64,000 nucleotides of DNA from Rhodobacterales bacterium RIFCSPHIGHO2_02_FULL_62_130 (GCA_001828855.1 MHZT01000001.1:1-64000); one strand, 5' to 3'. Positions 18,294-27,384 are shown, numbered from the stretch's first letter. The notes: a model not told the origin generated them from the letters alone. Numbers and translations: made by a program.

Positions 18294-19280
18294 TCAGGTC
18301 AGGGCTGCGATTGCCTGATCCAGCGCCGACCAGTCATCCACCTGCAGCCGCACCGGCAGGGTCAGGACCTTGGTGCGGTAGGATGGCGGCAGGCGTGTGG
18401 CGTCTTTTTCGGTGGTGACAAGCTGGGCGTTGGTGGCGAAAGCCTCCAGCTCCAGCCGTTTCAGCAGGGCTTCGGACAGGGGTTGGTGATCCGACAGCGC
18501 TTCGGCACGCAGCAGGATCGCCCCTTCGGCGCGCAGGGTGGCAAAGAACTTTTCGGGCCGCCCGATGCCTGCAAAGGCGATCACACGCTCTCCCTGCCAG
18601 CCCATGCCCATGGCAAGCGGGGCAAGGTGGCCGGTCAGGTGCGGCAGGTTGATCGCGCCGCCCCAGCGGGTGGCAAAGGCGGTCTGGGCGGCGGTGGGGC
18701 CGATGGACAGCACGAGATCTGCCCGTGCCAGCCCCGTGGCCACGGGTTCGCGCAGCGGGCCAGCGGGCAGGCAACGCCCGTTGCCAAAGCCGGTTTCGGC
18801 ATCGACCACGATGATCGACAGGTCTTTCACCACCGACGGGTTTTGAAAGCCGTCGTCCAGCAGGATGATCTGCGCGCCCGCTGCCTCGGCCAGTTTTACC
18901 CCTGCCGCGCGGTCGCGGGCGATGAAGGTGGGGGTGAAGGCGGCCAGCAGCAGGGGTTCATCCCCGACCTTTGCCGCGCTGTGGCGGAGGGGATCAACCC
19001 GCAGCGGGCCTGTTTCCGATCCGCCATGGCCCCGGCTGACGACATGCACCACCAGCCCGCGCGCGGTCAGCCGTTCGATCAGGGCGATGGCGGTGGGGGT
19101 CTTGCCGGTTCCGCCTGCGTTCAGGTTACCGATGCAGATCACCGGCACGCGGGCCTTGTAGCCTTGCCCGCGCAGGCGGCGGGCGGTTGCGGCGGCATAG
19201 GCCCAGCCAAGCGGGGCCAGAAGGGTGGCGGCCAGACCGGCGGCATCAGGAGGGTTGGACCAGAAAGCGGGGGGGCGCAT
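18294..19280 (-). CDS. lpxK: Tetraacyldisaccharide 4'-kinase
   Basis: A 328-residue lipid A kinase that phosphorylates the 4' position of the tetraacyl disaccharide at the inner membrane. A hydrophobic N-terminal helix ([16 protein letters not shown]) precedes the Walker [29 protein letters not shown] and [11 protein letters not shown] are further LpxK motifs, followed by TTEKDATRL. Length is normal. It follows waaA-like and DUF4170 genes on the minus strand; the 209-bp spacer to waaA holds no gene that I can support. Confidence 0.95.
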   Translation of the reverse strand: MRPPAFWSNPPDAAGLAATLLAPLGWAYAAATARRLRGQGYKARVPVICIGNLNAGGTGKTPTAIALIERLTARGLVVHVVSRGHGGSETGPLRVDPLRHSAAKVGDEPLLLAAFTPTFIARDRAAGVKLAEAAGAQIILLDDGFQNPSVVKDLSIIVVDAETGFGNGRCLPAGPLREPVATGLARADLVLSIGPTAAQTAFATRWGGAINLPHLTGHLAPLAMGMGWQGERVIAFAGIGRPEKFFATLRAEGAILLRAEALSDHQPLSEALLKRLELEAFATNAQLVTTEKDATRLPPSYRTKVLTLPVRLQVDDWSALDQAIAALT

Positions 19281-19489
19281 CGGGGGTGTGCCTTTTATGC
19301 AGGGGCTAGGCGCGTGGGGTCAGGGTGCGGGTGTGTGTGGTGCATTGGCTTTGGGGCAGGGTAGGCTTGCGGCATCGGGTGGGCAGCTTTGAGGCTAGGG
19401 CAAGGAAGGAGCGGGGTAGCGGCGGTTGCGTTCGGGTGATGGGGTCGCGAAGGCCAAAGGTGTCGGGAAGCCAGAAGCATAGCACCGTA

Positions 19490-20683
19490 TCAGGTGTCCC
19501 CGTCCATCGTGGCGCGGATGATGTCCAGCACGCGGTCTGTCACTTCGGCCCCGTCCGAGGCCACGCCCCAAGCCGCCTGCGCCAGACGGGCGGCACGGTC
19601 GGGGGACAGCAGATCGCTGAGCGCCTCGGCCAGATCGTAGTGCGAGGCTACGGCGCGGGCGGCGCGGGCCGCGCCAAGACGGCCAAAGGCAGCGCCGAAA
19701 CTGCCGGGGCGCGGGCCATAGAGGATGGCCGAACCAAGGGCGGCAGGCTCCATCGGGTTGCGGATGCAGCCATCCCCCGCGAGAGAGCCGCCCAGAAAGG
19801 TCACGGGCGCAAGGCGATACCACAGCCCGAATTCGAGCGAGGAATCGGGTAGGTAGACCTCGGTCTCGGTGTCGGGTTCCTGTTCCAGACCGCGTTGGGC
19901 CACGGTCCAGCCTTCGGTCTCTTCCATCTGGGCCGCCAGCAGGGGCGCGCGGGCGGGATCGGCCGGCACCAGAATCAGCAGCAGCCGATGCGCCAGTCGA
20001 AGGGCGGCGCGGTGGGCTGCGATCACGGCGGCCTCTTCGGATTCGGGAATATCGGCGGCCAGCCAGACCGGTCGCGTCGCCATAAGCCGCGCCAAGGCTG
20101 CGCGCTCGGGTTCCTGACAGGGCAGGGCGGCGCTTTGCTCTTCCATCCGGCCCACCACCTCGACCCGTGGCGCACCGGCCTTGCGGAAGGCGCGCGCGGC
20201 GGTTTCGTCCACCGCCAGAACGCGGCCGACGCAGGCCAGCGCCCCGCGCAGAAGGCCGGGATACCAGCCCTCGCGTCCGCGCAAAAGGTAGGGCGCGCGG
20301 GCATCGGCGATCAGGCTGGGCAGCCGCCGGTCGGCCAGTTCGTGCAGAAGGGTCGGGCGCACCTCGCCTTCGGAGATCACCAGAAGATCAGGGCGCCAAT
20401 AGTCAAGAAACGAAGCGATTTCCGTGGATTGGTCGGCGGGCGGCGTCTGGTATATCGCACCTGCAACGCTGCGGTCCGGCGTCTCGTCACAGGTCATCAG
20501 CACGGCCACGCCATCTTCGACGATCAGCCGTTGCGCCAGTTCTGCCAGACCGCAGATCACCTCGGCCCTTGGCGCATGCAGCCAGACCAAGGGACCGCGC
20601 GGGCGCGCGGGTCGCAGATATTCTGCCTGCGCCGACCGGCGGGCAGTCAGGTTATAGAGCCTGCGACCAATAGAAAGTGCCAT
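19490..20683 (-). CDS. waaA: 3-deoxy-D-manno-octulosonic acid transferase family (WaaA/KdtA-like)
   Basis: A 397-residue glycosyltransferase. The N-terminal domain has PLVWLHAPRAEV where classical WaaA has WLHAVSVGE, and LLVISEGEVRPTLL in place of the usual VETELWPN. The C-terminal domain has FLGGSLAGDGCIRNPMEPAALGSAILYGP, clearly matching the family block GG-S-GG-N-EPA-G-P--GP. The family adds Kdo from CMP-Kdo to lipid A precursor at the inner membrane. The neighbours lpxK and DUF4170 support this. The changes in the N-terminal motifs are notable and may mean an altered acceptor. Confidence 0.85.
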   Translation of the reverse strand: MALSIGRRLYNLTARRSAQAEYLRPARPRGPLVWLHAPRAEVICGLAELAQRLIVEDGVAVLMTCDETPDRSVAGAIYQTPPADQSTEIASFLDYWRPDLLVISEGEVRPTLLHELADRRLPSLIADARAPYLLRGREGWYPGLLRGALACVGRVLAVDETAARAFRKAGAPRVEVVGRMEEQSAALPCQEPERAALARLMATRPVWLAADIPESEEAAVIAAHRAALRLAHRLLLILVPADPARAPLLAAQMEETEGWTVAQRGLEQEPDTETEVYLPDSSLEFGLWYRLAPVTFLGGSLAGDGCIRNPMEPAALGSAILYGPRPGSFGAAFGRLGAARAARAVASHYDLAEALSDLLSPDRAARLAQAAWGVASDGAEVTDRVLDIIRATMDGDT

Positions 20684-20695
20684 GGTGCGGCGTTG

Positions 20696-20941
20696 TCAGA
20701 CGCCCATCTCCTCGGTCAGGGAGGTGGCCTGCGATTCTTCGCGCAGGCGGTGAATATGGGCGATGAAATAGCGCATATGGGCGTTATCGACGGTGCGCTG
20801 GGCCTCGGCCTTCCATGCGGAAAAGGCGGTGGCATAGTCGGGGAACATGCCGACGATGTGGATCGCGCCCACATCTTTGAAGACGTTCTTTTGCGGGCTG
20901 ACAAGTTCGCCACCAAAGACAAGGTGAAGGCGTTGGGTCAT
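20696..20941 (-). CDS. DUF4170 family protein
   Basis: An 81-residue protein starting MTQRLHLVFGGEL. VGMFPDYATAFSAWKAEAQRTVDNAHMRYFIAH (split here: VGMFPDYATAF, WKAEAQRTVDNA, MRYFIAHIHRL) is the DUF4170 pattern. Function unknown; in related genomes, as I recall, it sits with cysQ-like, waaA and lpxK. It is 12 bp upstream of waaA. The start at 20941 is preferred over the in-frame ATG at 20965 because family members begin near the RLHLVFGG block. Confidence 0.8.
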   Translation of the reverse strand: MTQRLHLVFGGELVSPQKNVFKDVGAIHIVGMFPDYATAFSAWKAEAQRTVDNAHMRYFIAHIHRLREESQATSLTEEMGV

Positions 20942-21012
20942 GGGAGGCTGTCCAATTTGCTGCACTGCCGCACAGGGTAGCGGGGGACTGCGCGCGGGGC
21001 AAGGCTGCGCTG

Positions 21013-21064
21013 GACAGATGTCTGTCGGAAGCTGGCCCTATACAGGGCGCGATTTTGCCTGTAT
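21013..21064 (+). promoter_or_regulatory. Two tandem inverted repeats upstream of the DEAD-box helicase
   Basis: GACAG-ATGT-CTGTC (21013-21026) and ATACAGG-N11-CCTGTAT (21040-21064) are perfect dyads in the 248-bp divergent region between DUF4170 and the helicase. They may be operators, or stems in the helicase leader. No database match is claimed. Confidence 0.45.
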
Positions 21065-21189
21065 TGGCGGCAGATCGGCCCGAGGATTCCGGGGCAGACG
21101 GCGGGGAGGCTGGTCTGCGATGGGGAATGAGGTGCCGTTGAAATGGTACGTCACGGGCGCATCTGCGATGCCCCCCATCAGGAAAAGAC

Positions 21190-23589
21190 ATGATCGAAAA
21201 AGGTATCTCCGCGCCTCTGGCAGCGGCATTGGCGGCTAAGGGCTATGAAACCCTGACAGCGGTGCAAGAAGCAGTTCTGAAGTCCGAAACTCAGGGCCGC
21301 GATCTGCTGGTCTCGGCGCAGACCGGTTCGGGCAAGACGGTGGCATTTGGTATTGCGATTGCAGACCAGATTCTGGGCGGCATGGACAAGCTGCTGTATG
21401 CAGATACGCCGCTGGCTCTGGTGATCGCACCGACGCGCGAATTGGCGTTGCAGGTCGCGCGGGAATTGGAATGGCTTTACGCCGGAGCGGGCGCACAGAT
21501 TGCGACCTGCGTGGGCGGCATGGATTACCGCAGCGAAAAGCGGGCGCTGGACCGTGGCGCGCATATCGTTGTCGGCACGCCGGGCCGTCTGCGTGACCAT
21601 ATCGACCGCCGCTCGCTGGATCTGTCGGGCCTGCGCGCCGCCGTGCTGGACGAAGCTGACGAGATGCTGGATCTGGGGTTCCGCGAGGATCTGGAATATA
21701 TCCTTGCCGCAGCCCCCGAAGATCGCCGCACGCTGATGTTCTCGGCCACCGTGCCGAAAGAGATCGCCAAGCTGGCCGAGGACTTCCAGCGCGACGCGCT
21801 GCGGATTGCAGCACAGGGCGAGGCCAAGCAGCACGTCGACATCCAATACCGCGCCCTCTCGGTGGCCGTGCGCGACCGCGAACATGCGATTTTCAATGCG
21901 CTGCGTTTTTACGAGGCGAAAACGGCGATCGTGTTCTGCAAGACCCGCGTGAACGTCAATCATTTGATGGCGCGCATGGGCAACCGTGGGTTCAAGGTTG
22001 TGGCGTTGTCGGGCGAACTCAGCCAGCAGGAACGCACCAACGCCCTGACCGCGCTGCGGAACGGGCGGGCGAATGTGTGTATCGCCACCGACGTTGCTGC
22101 GCGTGGCATCGACTTGCCGGGGCTGGAACTGGTGATTCACGCCGATCTGCCGTCAAACTCGGAAACGCTGTTGCACCGGTCGGGCCGGACGGGGCGTGCG
22201 GGGGCCAAGGGCGTTTCGGCGCTGATCGTGGTGCCGGCGGAATTCAAGAAGGCGCAGCGTTTGCTGCAAGGGGCCAAGGTTGTGGCGGAATGGGGCGCTG
22301 CCCCGTCTGCGGATGACGTGCAGGCCAAGGACGACACCCGCATTTTCGAGAACCCCGTATTCGCGCAAGACCTGTCCGACGAGATGGACATGGCGATGAA
22401 GCTGATCGAGCGCTTTGGCCCGGAGCAGATCGCCGCCGCCTATGTGCGGTCGTGGCGGTCGGGCCGGTCTGCGCCGGAAGTGTTGTCGGATCAGGTTGGT
22501 CCGGCCCGCGATACCGCCCCGCCGCGTGAGCGTGGCGAATTTGGCGCTTCGGTCTGGTATCAGCTTTCGGTAGGCCGTGCCGGTCGTGCCGAAGCGCGCT
22601 GGTTGTTGCCGAAAATCTGTGACGCGGGCGGGATCACCAAAGACGGGATCGGCGCGATCCGCGTGCAGGAAGACACCACCTTTGTGCAGATTGCCGAAGG
22701 TCTGGCGGGCAAGTTTGGCGCCCAGCTTGAGTTGGAAAACGGCGTCGTGATGGAGCGGATTCAGGGCGAACCTTCGATGGACCGTCCCGAACGTGCGCCG
22801 CGCAAGGCACCTGCCGCGCGCGCGCCGCGTGCCGAGAAATCCTATGACCGCGCCGAGAAACCGACCTATGAGCGGGCAGAGAAGCCTGTGTATGAGCGGG
22901 CCGAAAAGCCTGCCTATGTGCCGAAACCGCCGCGCGTGGTCGAAGATGATGCGCGCCCGGCCTATAATCCGCTGGGCAATGCCGAAGCCCCCGCCGAGGC
23001 CCCCAAGCCCCGCGCCGTGGCCGAGCGCAAGCCCTATACCAAGCGCGAAGACGGTGATCGCAAGCCCTACGCGCCGCGCGCCGAAGGCTACAAATCGCAC
23101 AGCCCGCGTGAAGGTGGCGACCGCAAGCCTTATGCGCCGCGTGCCGAAGGGGCCAAACCCTACGCGCCGCGTGACGGGGCCAAGCCCTATGCCAAGCGTG
23201 AGGATGGCGACCGCAAGCCCTATGCGCCGCGTGCCGAAGGGGCCAAGCCCTACGCTAAGCGCGAAGATGGCGACCGCAAGCCCTATGCGCCGCGCGCCGA
23301 AGGGGCCAAGCCCTATGCCAAGCGCGAGGATGGTGACCGCAAGCCTTATGCGCCGCGTGCCGAAGGGGCCAAGCCCTATGCCAAGCGCGAAGACGGGGAT
23401 CGCAAGCCCTTTGCTCCGCGTTCGGCAGGGTTCAAATCGCATGGCGGGGGCGCTGATGGCAAACCGGCACGGGCGGCGGGCTTCAAATCCCACGCTTCGG
23501 AAGGCAAAACCTTTGCCAAGCCTGCTGCGCCGAAGGGCGATGCCAAGGATACGTCCAAGCGCTTTGTGCCGCCGAAGCCCAAGCGCTGA
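21190..23589 (+). CDS. DEAD-box RNA helicase with repetitive basic tail
   Basis: A 799-residue protein. The core (about 1-370) has SAQTGSGKTVAFG (motif I), APTRELALQ (Ia), TPGR (Ib), LDEADEML (II), FSATVP (III), then ARGIDLPGLELVIH and HRSGRTGRAG (VI). Residues about 450-540 fit a DbpA/CsdA-type RNA-binding domain. The remainder (about 545-799) is disordered, basic and repetitive, with at least four tandem copies of a 21-residue unit. Expected roles are cold-shock RNA unwinding or ribosome assembly. AGGAAAAG precedes the start. It interrupts a minus-strand envelope gene block. Confidence 0.93.
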   Translation: MIEKGISAPLAAALAAKGYETLTAVQEAVLKSETQGRDLLVSAQTGSGKTVAFGIAIADQILGGMDKLLYADTPLALVIAPTRELALQVARELEWLYAGAGAQIATCVGGMDYRSEKRALDRGAHIVVGTPGRLRDHIDRRSLDLSGLRAAVLDEADEMLDLGFREDLEYILAAAPEDRRTLMFSATVPKEIAKLAEDFQRDALRIAAQGEAKQHVDIQYRALSVAVRDREHAIFNALRFYEAKTAIVFCKTRVNVNHLMARMGNRGFKVVALSGELSQQERTNALTALRNGRANVCIATDVAARGIDLPGLELVIHADLPSNSETLLHRSGRTGRAGAKGVSALIVVPAEFKKAQRLLQGAKVVAEWGAAPSADDVQAKDDTRIFENPVFAQDLSDEMDMAMKLIERFGPEQIAAAYVRSWRSGRSAPEVLSDQVGPARDTAPPRERGEFGASVWYQLSVGRAGRAEARWLLPKICDAGGITKDGIGAIRVQEDTTFVQIAEGLAGKFGAQLELENGVVMERIQGEPSMDRPERAPRKAPAARAPRAEKSYDRAEKPTYERAEKPVYERAEKPAYVPKPPRVVEDDARPAYNPLGNAEAPAEAPKPRAVAERKPYTKREDGDRKPYAPRAEGYKSHSPREGGDRKPYAPRAEGAKPYAPRDGAKPYAKREDGDRKPYAPRAEGAKPYAKREDGDRKPYAPRAEGAKPYAKREDGDRKPYAPRAEGAKPYAKREDGDRKPFAPRSAGFKSHGGGADGKPARAAGFKSHASEGKTFAKPAAPKGDAKDTSKRFVPPKPKR
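23026..23421 (+). repeat. 63-bp tandem repeats within the helicase tail
   Basis: The unit RKPYAPRAEGA + KPYAKREDGD (21 residues, 63 bp) is repeated head to tail, with diverged copies at each end (YKSHSPREGGD, RKPFAPRSAGF). Third-base differences (for example GAA/GAG, CGC/CGT) separate the copies. The middle copies are close to identical, which predicts length variation by slippage. Confidence 0.9.
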
Positions 23590-23612
23590 GGCAATACGAA
23601 TAAAAGATCACA

Positions 23613-23634
23613 AAGGCCGCCTTCGGGCGGCCTT
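23613..23634. terminator. Hairpin with TTCG loop between helicase and cysQ-like genes
   Basis: AAGGCCGCC-TTCG-GGCGGCCTT is a perfect 9-bp stem with a UUCG-type tetraloop, 23 bp after the helicase stop. Its last two bases are the first two of the TTA that encodes the cysQ-like stop on the minus strand. The T-tracts are short in both directions. Confidence 0.75.
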
Positions 23635-24406
23635 ATGCTTTGAAGCGGGCGGAAAGTTCGGCATGCAGCGGGGGCGATGCCGCGAAAATCCCTGCCGCGC
23701 GCGCTTTGGGCGAGTTGAATTCGATGGCCTGCCCGCGCCCGTCGCTGACCATGGCCCCCGCTCGCGCCGCAATCAGCGCACCGGCAGCGATGTCCCATTC
23801 CCACGCATCGCGGAAGGAAAGGATGCCGTCAAAGCTGCCATCGGCCACAAGGCACATCCGGTAGGCGATCGAGGCGCGAAAGCTGCGTTTCACCTGCGGC
23901 GGATCGCCGTTCCAGAAGTCCGGTTCAAGGTTTACCTTTGGCGTCAGCAGGTTGACTCCATCTGCCAAGACCCTGTGCGCGGTATGGATCGGCCGGCCGT
24001 TCATCTCGGCAGGACCGTTTTCGGTGGCGGTATACATGCAATCCAGCGCGGGTAGGTAGATTGCCGCCGCTGTTACCTTGCCCTTGCGCGCCACGGCAAG
24101 CGAGTGGGAAAAATGGGTTTCGCCGGCGATAAACGCGCGCGTTCCATCAATCGGATCGATTATGAACACATGTTCGGAATCAAGTCTGGCGTCGGTGTCC
24201 ACGCTTTCCTCGGACAGCCAGCCATAGGTAGGGCGGGCCTGCAAAAGCCGTGCTTGCAGCATGTCGTTCACGGCCAGATCAGCCTCGGTCACCGGGCTTG
24301 CGTCGTGTTTGTCCCATGTTTCGGGCGCGTTCTGCCAGTAGCGCAGGGCGATTTCGCCAGCGGCACGGGCTGCGTCGATCAACAGGGCAAGGTCACGCTC
24401 CGGCAA
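23633..24406 (-). CDS. cysQ: Inositol monophosphatase family; probable 3'(2'),5'-bisphosphate nucleotidase
   Basis: A 257-residue phosphatase of the FIG superfamily. WLSEES, then DPIDGTRAF (metal-binding Asp residues, residues about 83-91), and WEWDIAAGALIAARAGA are the diagnostic motifs. CysQ hydrolyses 3'-phosphoadenosine 5'-phosphate; the F in GTRAF and position next to DUF4170/waaA/lpxK fit CysQ-type proteins better than SuhB, but inositol phosphatase activity is possible. It overlaps the upstream pmbA-like gene by 14 bp. Confidence 0.85.
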   Translation of the reverse strand: MPERDLALLIDAARAAGEIALRYWQNAPETWDKHDASPVTEADLAVNDMLQARLLQARPTYGWLSEESVDTDARLDSEHVFIIDPIDGTRAFIAGETHFSHSLAVARKGKVTAAAIYLPALDCMYTATENGPAEMNGRPIHTAHRVLADGVNLLTPKVNLEPDFWNGDPPQVKRSFRASIAYRMCLVADGSFDGILSFRDAWEWDIAAGALIAARAGAMVSDGRGQAIEFNSPKARAAGIFAASPPLHAELSARFKA

Positions 24407-25736
24407 GGGTCATCCCTTCGATCAAGAGGCTTGGCACACGAGTCGAAAGATGCGCCTTTGCATCATTCGCCGGAATGATCCGCATCAACATATCGCGCAG
24501 ATTGCCCGCGATGGTGCATTCGTTCACCGGATGCAGGATCTGGCCGTTTTCCACCCAGAACCCCGAAGCCCCGCGCGAATAATCGCCCGTGGTGGGGTTG
24601 ATGGTGGACCCGATCATCGAGGTGACCAGCAGCCCCGTTCCCATATCGCGGATCAGATCGGCGCGGCTGACGCTGCCTTGGGTCAGGTCGATGTTCGAGG
24701 TTGAGGGCGAGGGCGGCGAGGATGTCCCGCGTGAGGCATTGGCGGTGGACTGCATCCCCAGCTTGCGCGCGGTGCCAAGATCAAGCGTCCAGCCGGTGAG
24801 AATGCCGTTGTCCACGATCAGACGGCGGGCGGTGGGCAGGCCTTCGCCGTCGAAGGGGCGCGAGCCGGAAATGCGCGGGCGGTGCGGGTCTTCGATCACT
24901 GACAGATGCGCGGGCAGAACCTGTTGGTCAAGCGCATCGCGCAGCCACGACGCGCCGCGCGCGATGGCGGCCCCGTTGATGGCGGCGATCAGATGGCCGA
25001 TCAGCGACGACGCGATGCGTTCGTCAAACAGCACCGGATAGGTGCCGGTTTTGGGTTTCGTCGATCCGGCGCGGGCCAGCGCGCGTTCGGCGGCAAGTTG
25101 ACCGATGCTTTCGGCGCTGGGCAGATCGGCCTGCCAGATCCGGCCTTCGCCTGCCCAGTCCCGCTCCATCCCGGTGCCGGTGCCGGTGAAGGCCACGGCG
25201 GAAATCGAGCGCGAGCTGCGGGCATAGCCGCCGGAAAAGCCGTTGCTGGCGGCAAGGTGCATCTGCTGGCGGCCAAAGCTGCTGGCGGTTTCGACTTGGG
25301 CGATGCCTGCGCTGGCCATCGCGGCGGCTTCGGCGGCGCGGGCGTCATCTTGCAGGGCGGCGGGGGTGGGATCGTCAGACGTGTCGGTCAACTGGAACGC
25401 ATCAAGCGACCACGCGCGGGCGATCTGATCGGGATCGGCAAGGCCGACGGTGGGATCATCGGGGGCCTCTTGCGCCATCGCCACGGCGCGTTCGGCCAGC
25501 CGCGCAATCGTGGCGGGCGAGGCATCCGAGGCCGACACACAGGCCTGCCGCCCGCCCATCATCACGCGTAAACCGATATCCAGCGATTCCGAGCGTTCCG
25601 CCTGTTCCAGCTTGCCACCGCGCAGTTGCACCGACTGCGACGCCCCGCGCACGGCCAGCGCATCGGCGGACTCGGCCCCCGCTTTGCGGGCGGCGTCCAG
25701 CAGGGCGGTGGTCAGCAGATCAAGCGGTTGCGTCAT
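24393..25736 (-). CDS. pmbA: TldD/PmbA family metalloprotease-like protein
   Basis: A 447-residue protein of the TldE/PmbA type: GKLEQAERSES and LDIGLRVMMGGRQACVSASD in the N-terminal part, and NIDLTQGSVSRADLIRDMGTGLLVTSMIG followed by GDYSRGASGFWVENGQI in the C-terminal part. PmbA works with TldD to process modified peptides such as microcins and CcdA. It lacks the HExxxH of TldD, as expected for the PmbA partner. No tldD gene is in the window. It overlaps the cysQ-like gene and shares its operon. Confidence 0.9.
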   Translation of the reverse strand: MTQPLDLLTTALLDAARKAGAESADALAVRGASQSVQLRGGKLEQAERSESLDIGLRVMMGGRQACVSASDASPATIARLAERAVAMAQEAPDDPTVGLADPDQIARAWSLDAFQLTDTSDDPTPAALQDDARAAEAAAMASAGIAQVETASSFGRQQMHLAASNGFSGGYARSSRSISAVAFTGTGTGMERDWAGEGRIWQADLPSAESIGQLAAERALARAGSTKPKTGTYPVLFDERIASSLIGHLIAAINGAAIARGASWLRDALDQQVLPAHLSVIEDPHRPRISGSRPFDGEGLPTARRLIVDNGILTGWTLDLGTARKLGMQSTANASRGTSSPPSPSTSNIDLTQGSVSRADLIRDMGTGLLVTSMIGSTINPTTGDYSRGASGFWVENGQILHPVNECTIAGNLRDMLMRIIPANDAKAHLSTRVPSLLIEGMTLAGA

Positions 25737-25814
25737 GGCGGTCCTTTGCGTGGCGCGATTGCGCGCCGTTCGGGCAATAGATCAAGCTTTCCGGCAGCGA
25801 CTTCAAGGGCCGCA

Positions 25815-25850
25815 AAGAAAAAGGGCCGCCCCATCGGCGCGGGGCGGCCC
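25815..25850 (-). terminator. Strong intrinsic terminator of the DUF2125 gene
   Basis: On the minus strand a 10-bp stem GGGCCGCCCC (25850-25841) and GGGGCGGCCC (25832-25823) encloses 8 bases and is followed by TTTTTCTTT. It lies 19 bp beyond the stop codon. Confidence 0.92.
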
Positions 25851-25869
25851 TGATGCGGTTCGGACCGGC

Positions 25870-27384
25870 TTATTGCAGTTGCATGCCGTTGGCGAAGAAG
25901 CCCTTGTCCTTGAATTCCAGCGTCGAGGTCAGTTCATCCTCGGCCACGGAATTGGCGAACATCGACACCATCATGCGCGCGCCGTTGGCGTCGTCTTCGG
26001 TCAGCAGGCCCATCATCACCAGCTTGTCCAGCAGCGCATTGCCGCCGACCAGTTTCAGATCGACCTTGCCCGTCGGGGCGGGGACGCCCTGGAAGGTGGT
26101 CAGGTCGGTGTTGTCAAAGGTCAGCGCGCCGTTGCCGGTCAGCTCTGCACCAGCGATCTTGGCCTGAAGTGCGTTCAGGTTCAGCGCATGGATTTCGCCG
26201 GGAGGGGCTTCGCCAAGGGCGGCCATCGCGGCTTCGTCCATCAGATCGGTGGTCAGTTTGACTTGGCCGGTGGTGTCGATCACCAGCGTTGCCGGATCAT
26301 GCGGGAAGATCGCGGTCGGGTCGATCATGCCCCAGATTTCTTCGGAAATCGACAGATCGACGATCTTGGTCAGGAAGGCGAAATCGGCGGGCGCATCGGT
26401 TTTTGCCACCGGAAGCAGCAGGTTGAAGGCGGCCTCGGCGTAAGAGAGTTTGACCTCGGGGAAGGGAATGTCGGGCGCGGACATCGTCAGCGTGACACCC
26501 TTGCCGCCCGCGCCATAGAGCAGGCGGTTGGCATCAAGGGCGACGTTGAAATTGCCGCCCTCGGTTGCGCCGACGATCTTGGTCGGGCCGGTGGCTTCGG
26601 TCACGTCGACATCAAAGGCAACCTTGCCATAGGTGATGTTCGCCTCGGTGGCAAAACCGGCTTTCAGCGCGGCGGCCAGATCGGCCATCGCCTCGGCCCC
26701 AAGGAAGGTGCCGCCCGAAGTGCCTGCAATGTCGGCCACGGTGGCTGTCACGCGCGCATCTGTGCCATCCTCGGCATCTTTGCCGACAATCGCCAGCGCA
26801 AGGCTTTGGGCCGCAAATTCCGAGGTAAGGGTTTTCGCGTCTTCGCCAGAACCCTCAACGGTATAGGCGCCCGAAACGCCGGTCAGCGTGGCTTCGACGG
26901 TGGCGTCAACCGCACCCGCCGCGACGCCGTTGATCGCCTCAAGCTTGAGGCCAAAGGACGGGCCTTCGAAGGTATAGGCGGTGGCCTCGGCGGTGCCACT
27001 GGCCTGAATCACAAGGCCGGGCTGCGAGATGTTGATGGTCAGATCGGCAGCCTCGGCCCCCTCGCTGGCGGGGGTGTGGATCTTGATCGGATAGCTGTCG
27101 GAGACGGTGATTTCCACCGTGCCATCGCCGTTGTCGGTCAGGTTGATTTCGTCAATCGTGCCATCCACGACGACGCCATCCTTGTTGGCCCCGATCTTGA
27201 CGCCAGAAACAACCAGCGTGTCGCCGTCGCGTTCAGCAGAGGTGGCGGTGATCGTCTGACCATAGGCAGTCGCGGTGTCTTGCCAATTTTGCCAGACATC
27301 TTCAGGCGTCACATCGGCAAATGCGGCCGAGCCGGACATAAGGGCAATAACGGCAGTGCTGCCTGCCAGGTTCCAGTGTTTCAT
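25870..27384 (-). CDS. DUF2125 domain protein, exported
   Basis: A 504-residue protein. MKHWNLAGSTAVIALMSGSAAFA is a signal peptide (cleaved before DVTPEDVW). The remainder is rich in beta strands of alternating Gly/Thr/Asp character (for example GDTLVVSGVKIGAN and LTGNGALTFDN) and matches DUF2125, a family of large periplasmic proteins with lipid-transfer or AsmA-like features, inferred from its strand pattern. AGGAAGG lies 8 bp before the ATG at 27384; the frame is open for another 750 bp upstream, but that part is antisense to the SDR gene. Confidence 0.87.
   Translation of the reverse strand: MKHWNLAGSTAVIALMSGSAAFADVTPEDVWQNWQDTATAYGQTITATSAERDGDTLVVSGVKIGANKDGVVVDGTIDEINLTDNGDGTVEITVSDSYPIKIHTPASEGAEAADLTINISQPGLVIQASGTAEATAYTFEGPSFGLKLEAINGVAAGAVDATVEATLTGVSGAYTVEGSGEDAKTLTSEFAAQSLALAIVGKDAEDGTDARVTATVADIAGTSGGTFLGAEAMADLAAALKAGFATEANITYGKVAFDVDVTEATGPTKIVGATEGGNFNVALDANRLLYGAGGKGVTLTMSAPDIPFPEVKLSYAEAAFNLLLPVAKTDAPADFAFLTKIVDLSISEEIWGMIDPTAIFPHDPATLVIDTTGQVKLTTDLMDEAAMAALGEAPPGEIHALNLNALQAKIAGAELTGNGALTFDNTDLTTFQGVPAPTGKVDLKLVGGNALLDKLVMMGLLTEDDANGARMMVSMFANSVAEDELTSTLEFKDKGFFANGMQLQ

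Noticed and set aside
19281-19489. Possible small gene between lpxK and waaA-like gene
   Set aside because: No frame with a start signal and coding-like composition is present; the 209 bp look non-coding.
21038-21229. 63-codon minus-strand frame upstream of the helicase
   Set aside because: No start signal, no recognisable domain, and it overlaps the helicase start and upstream dyads.
23026-23421. Possible CRISPR array at the 63-bp repeats
   Set aside because: The units are contiguous coding repeats without spacers and encode a uniform protein tail.
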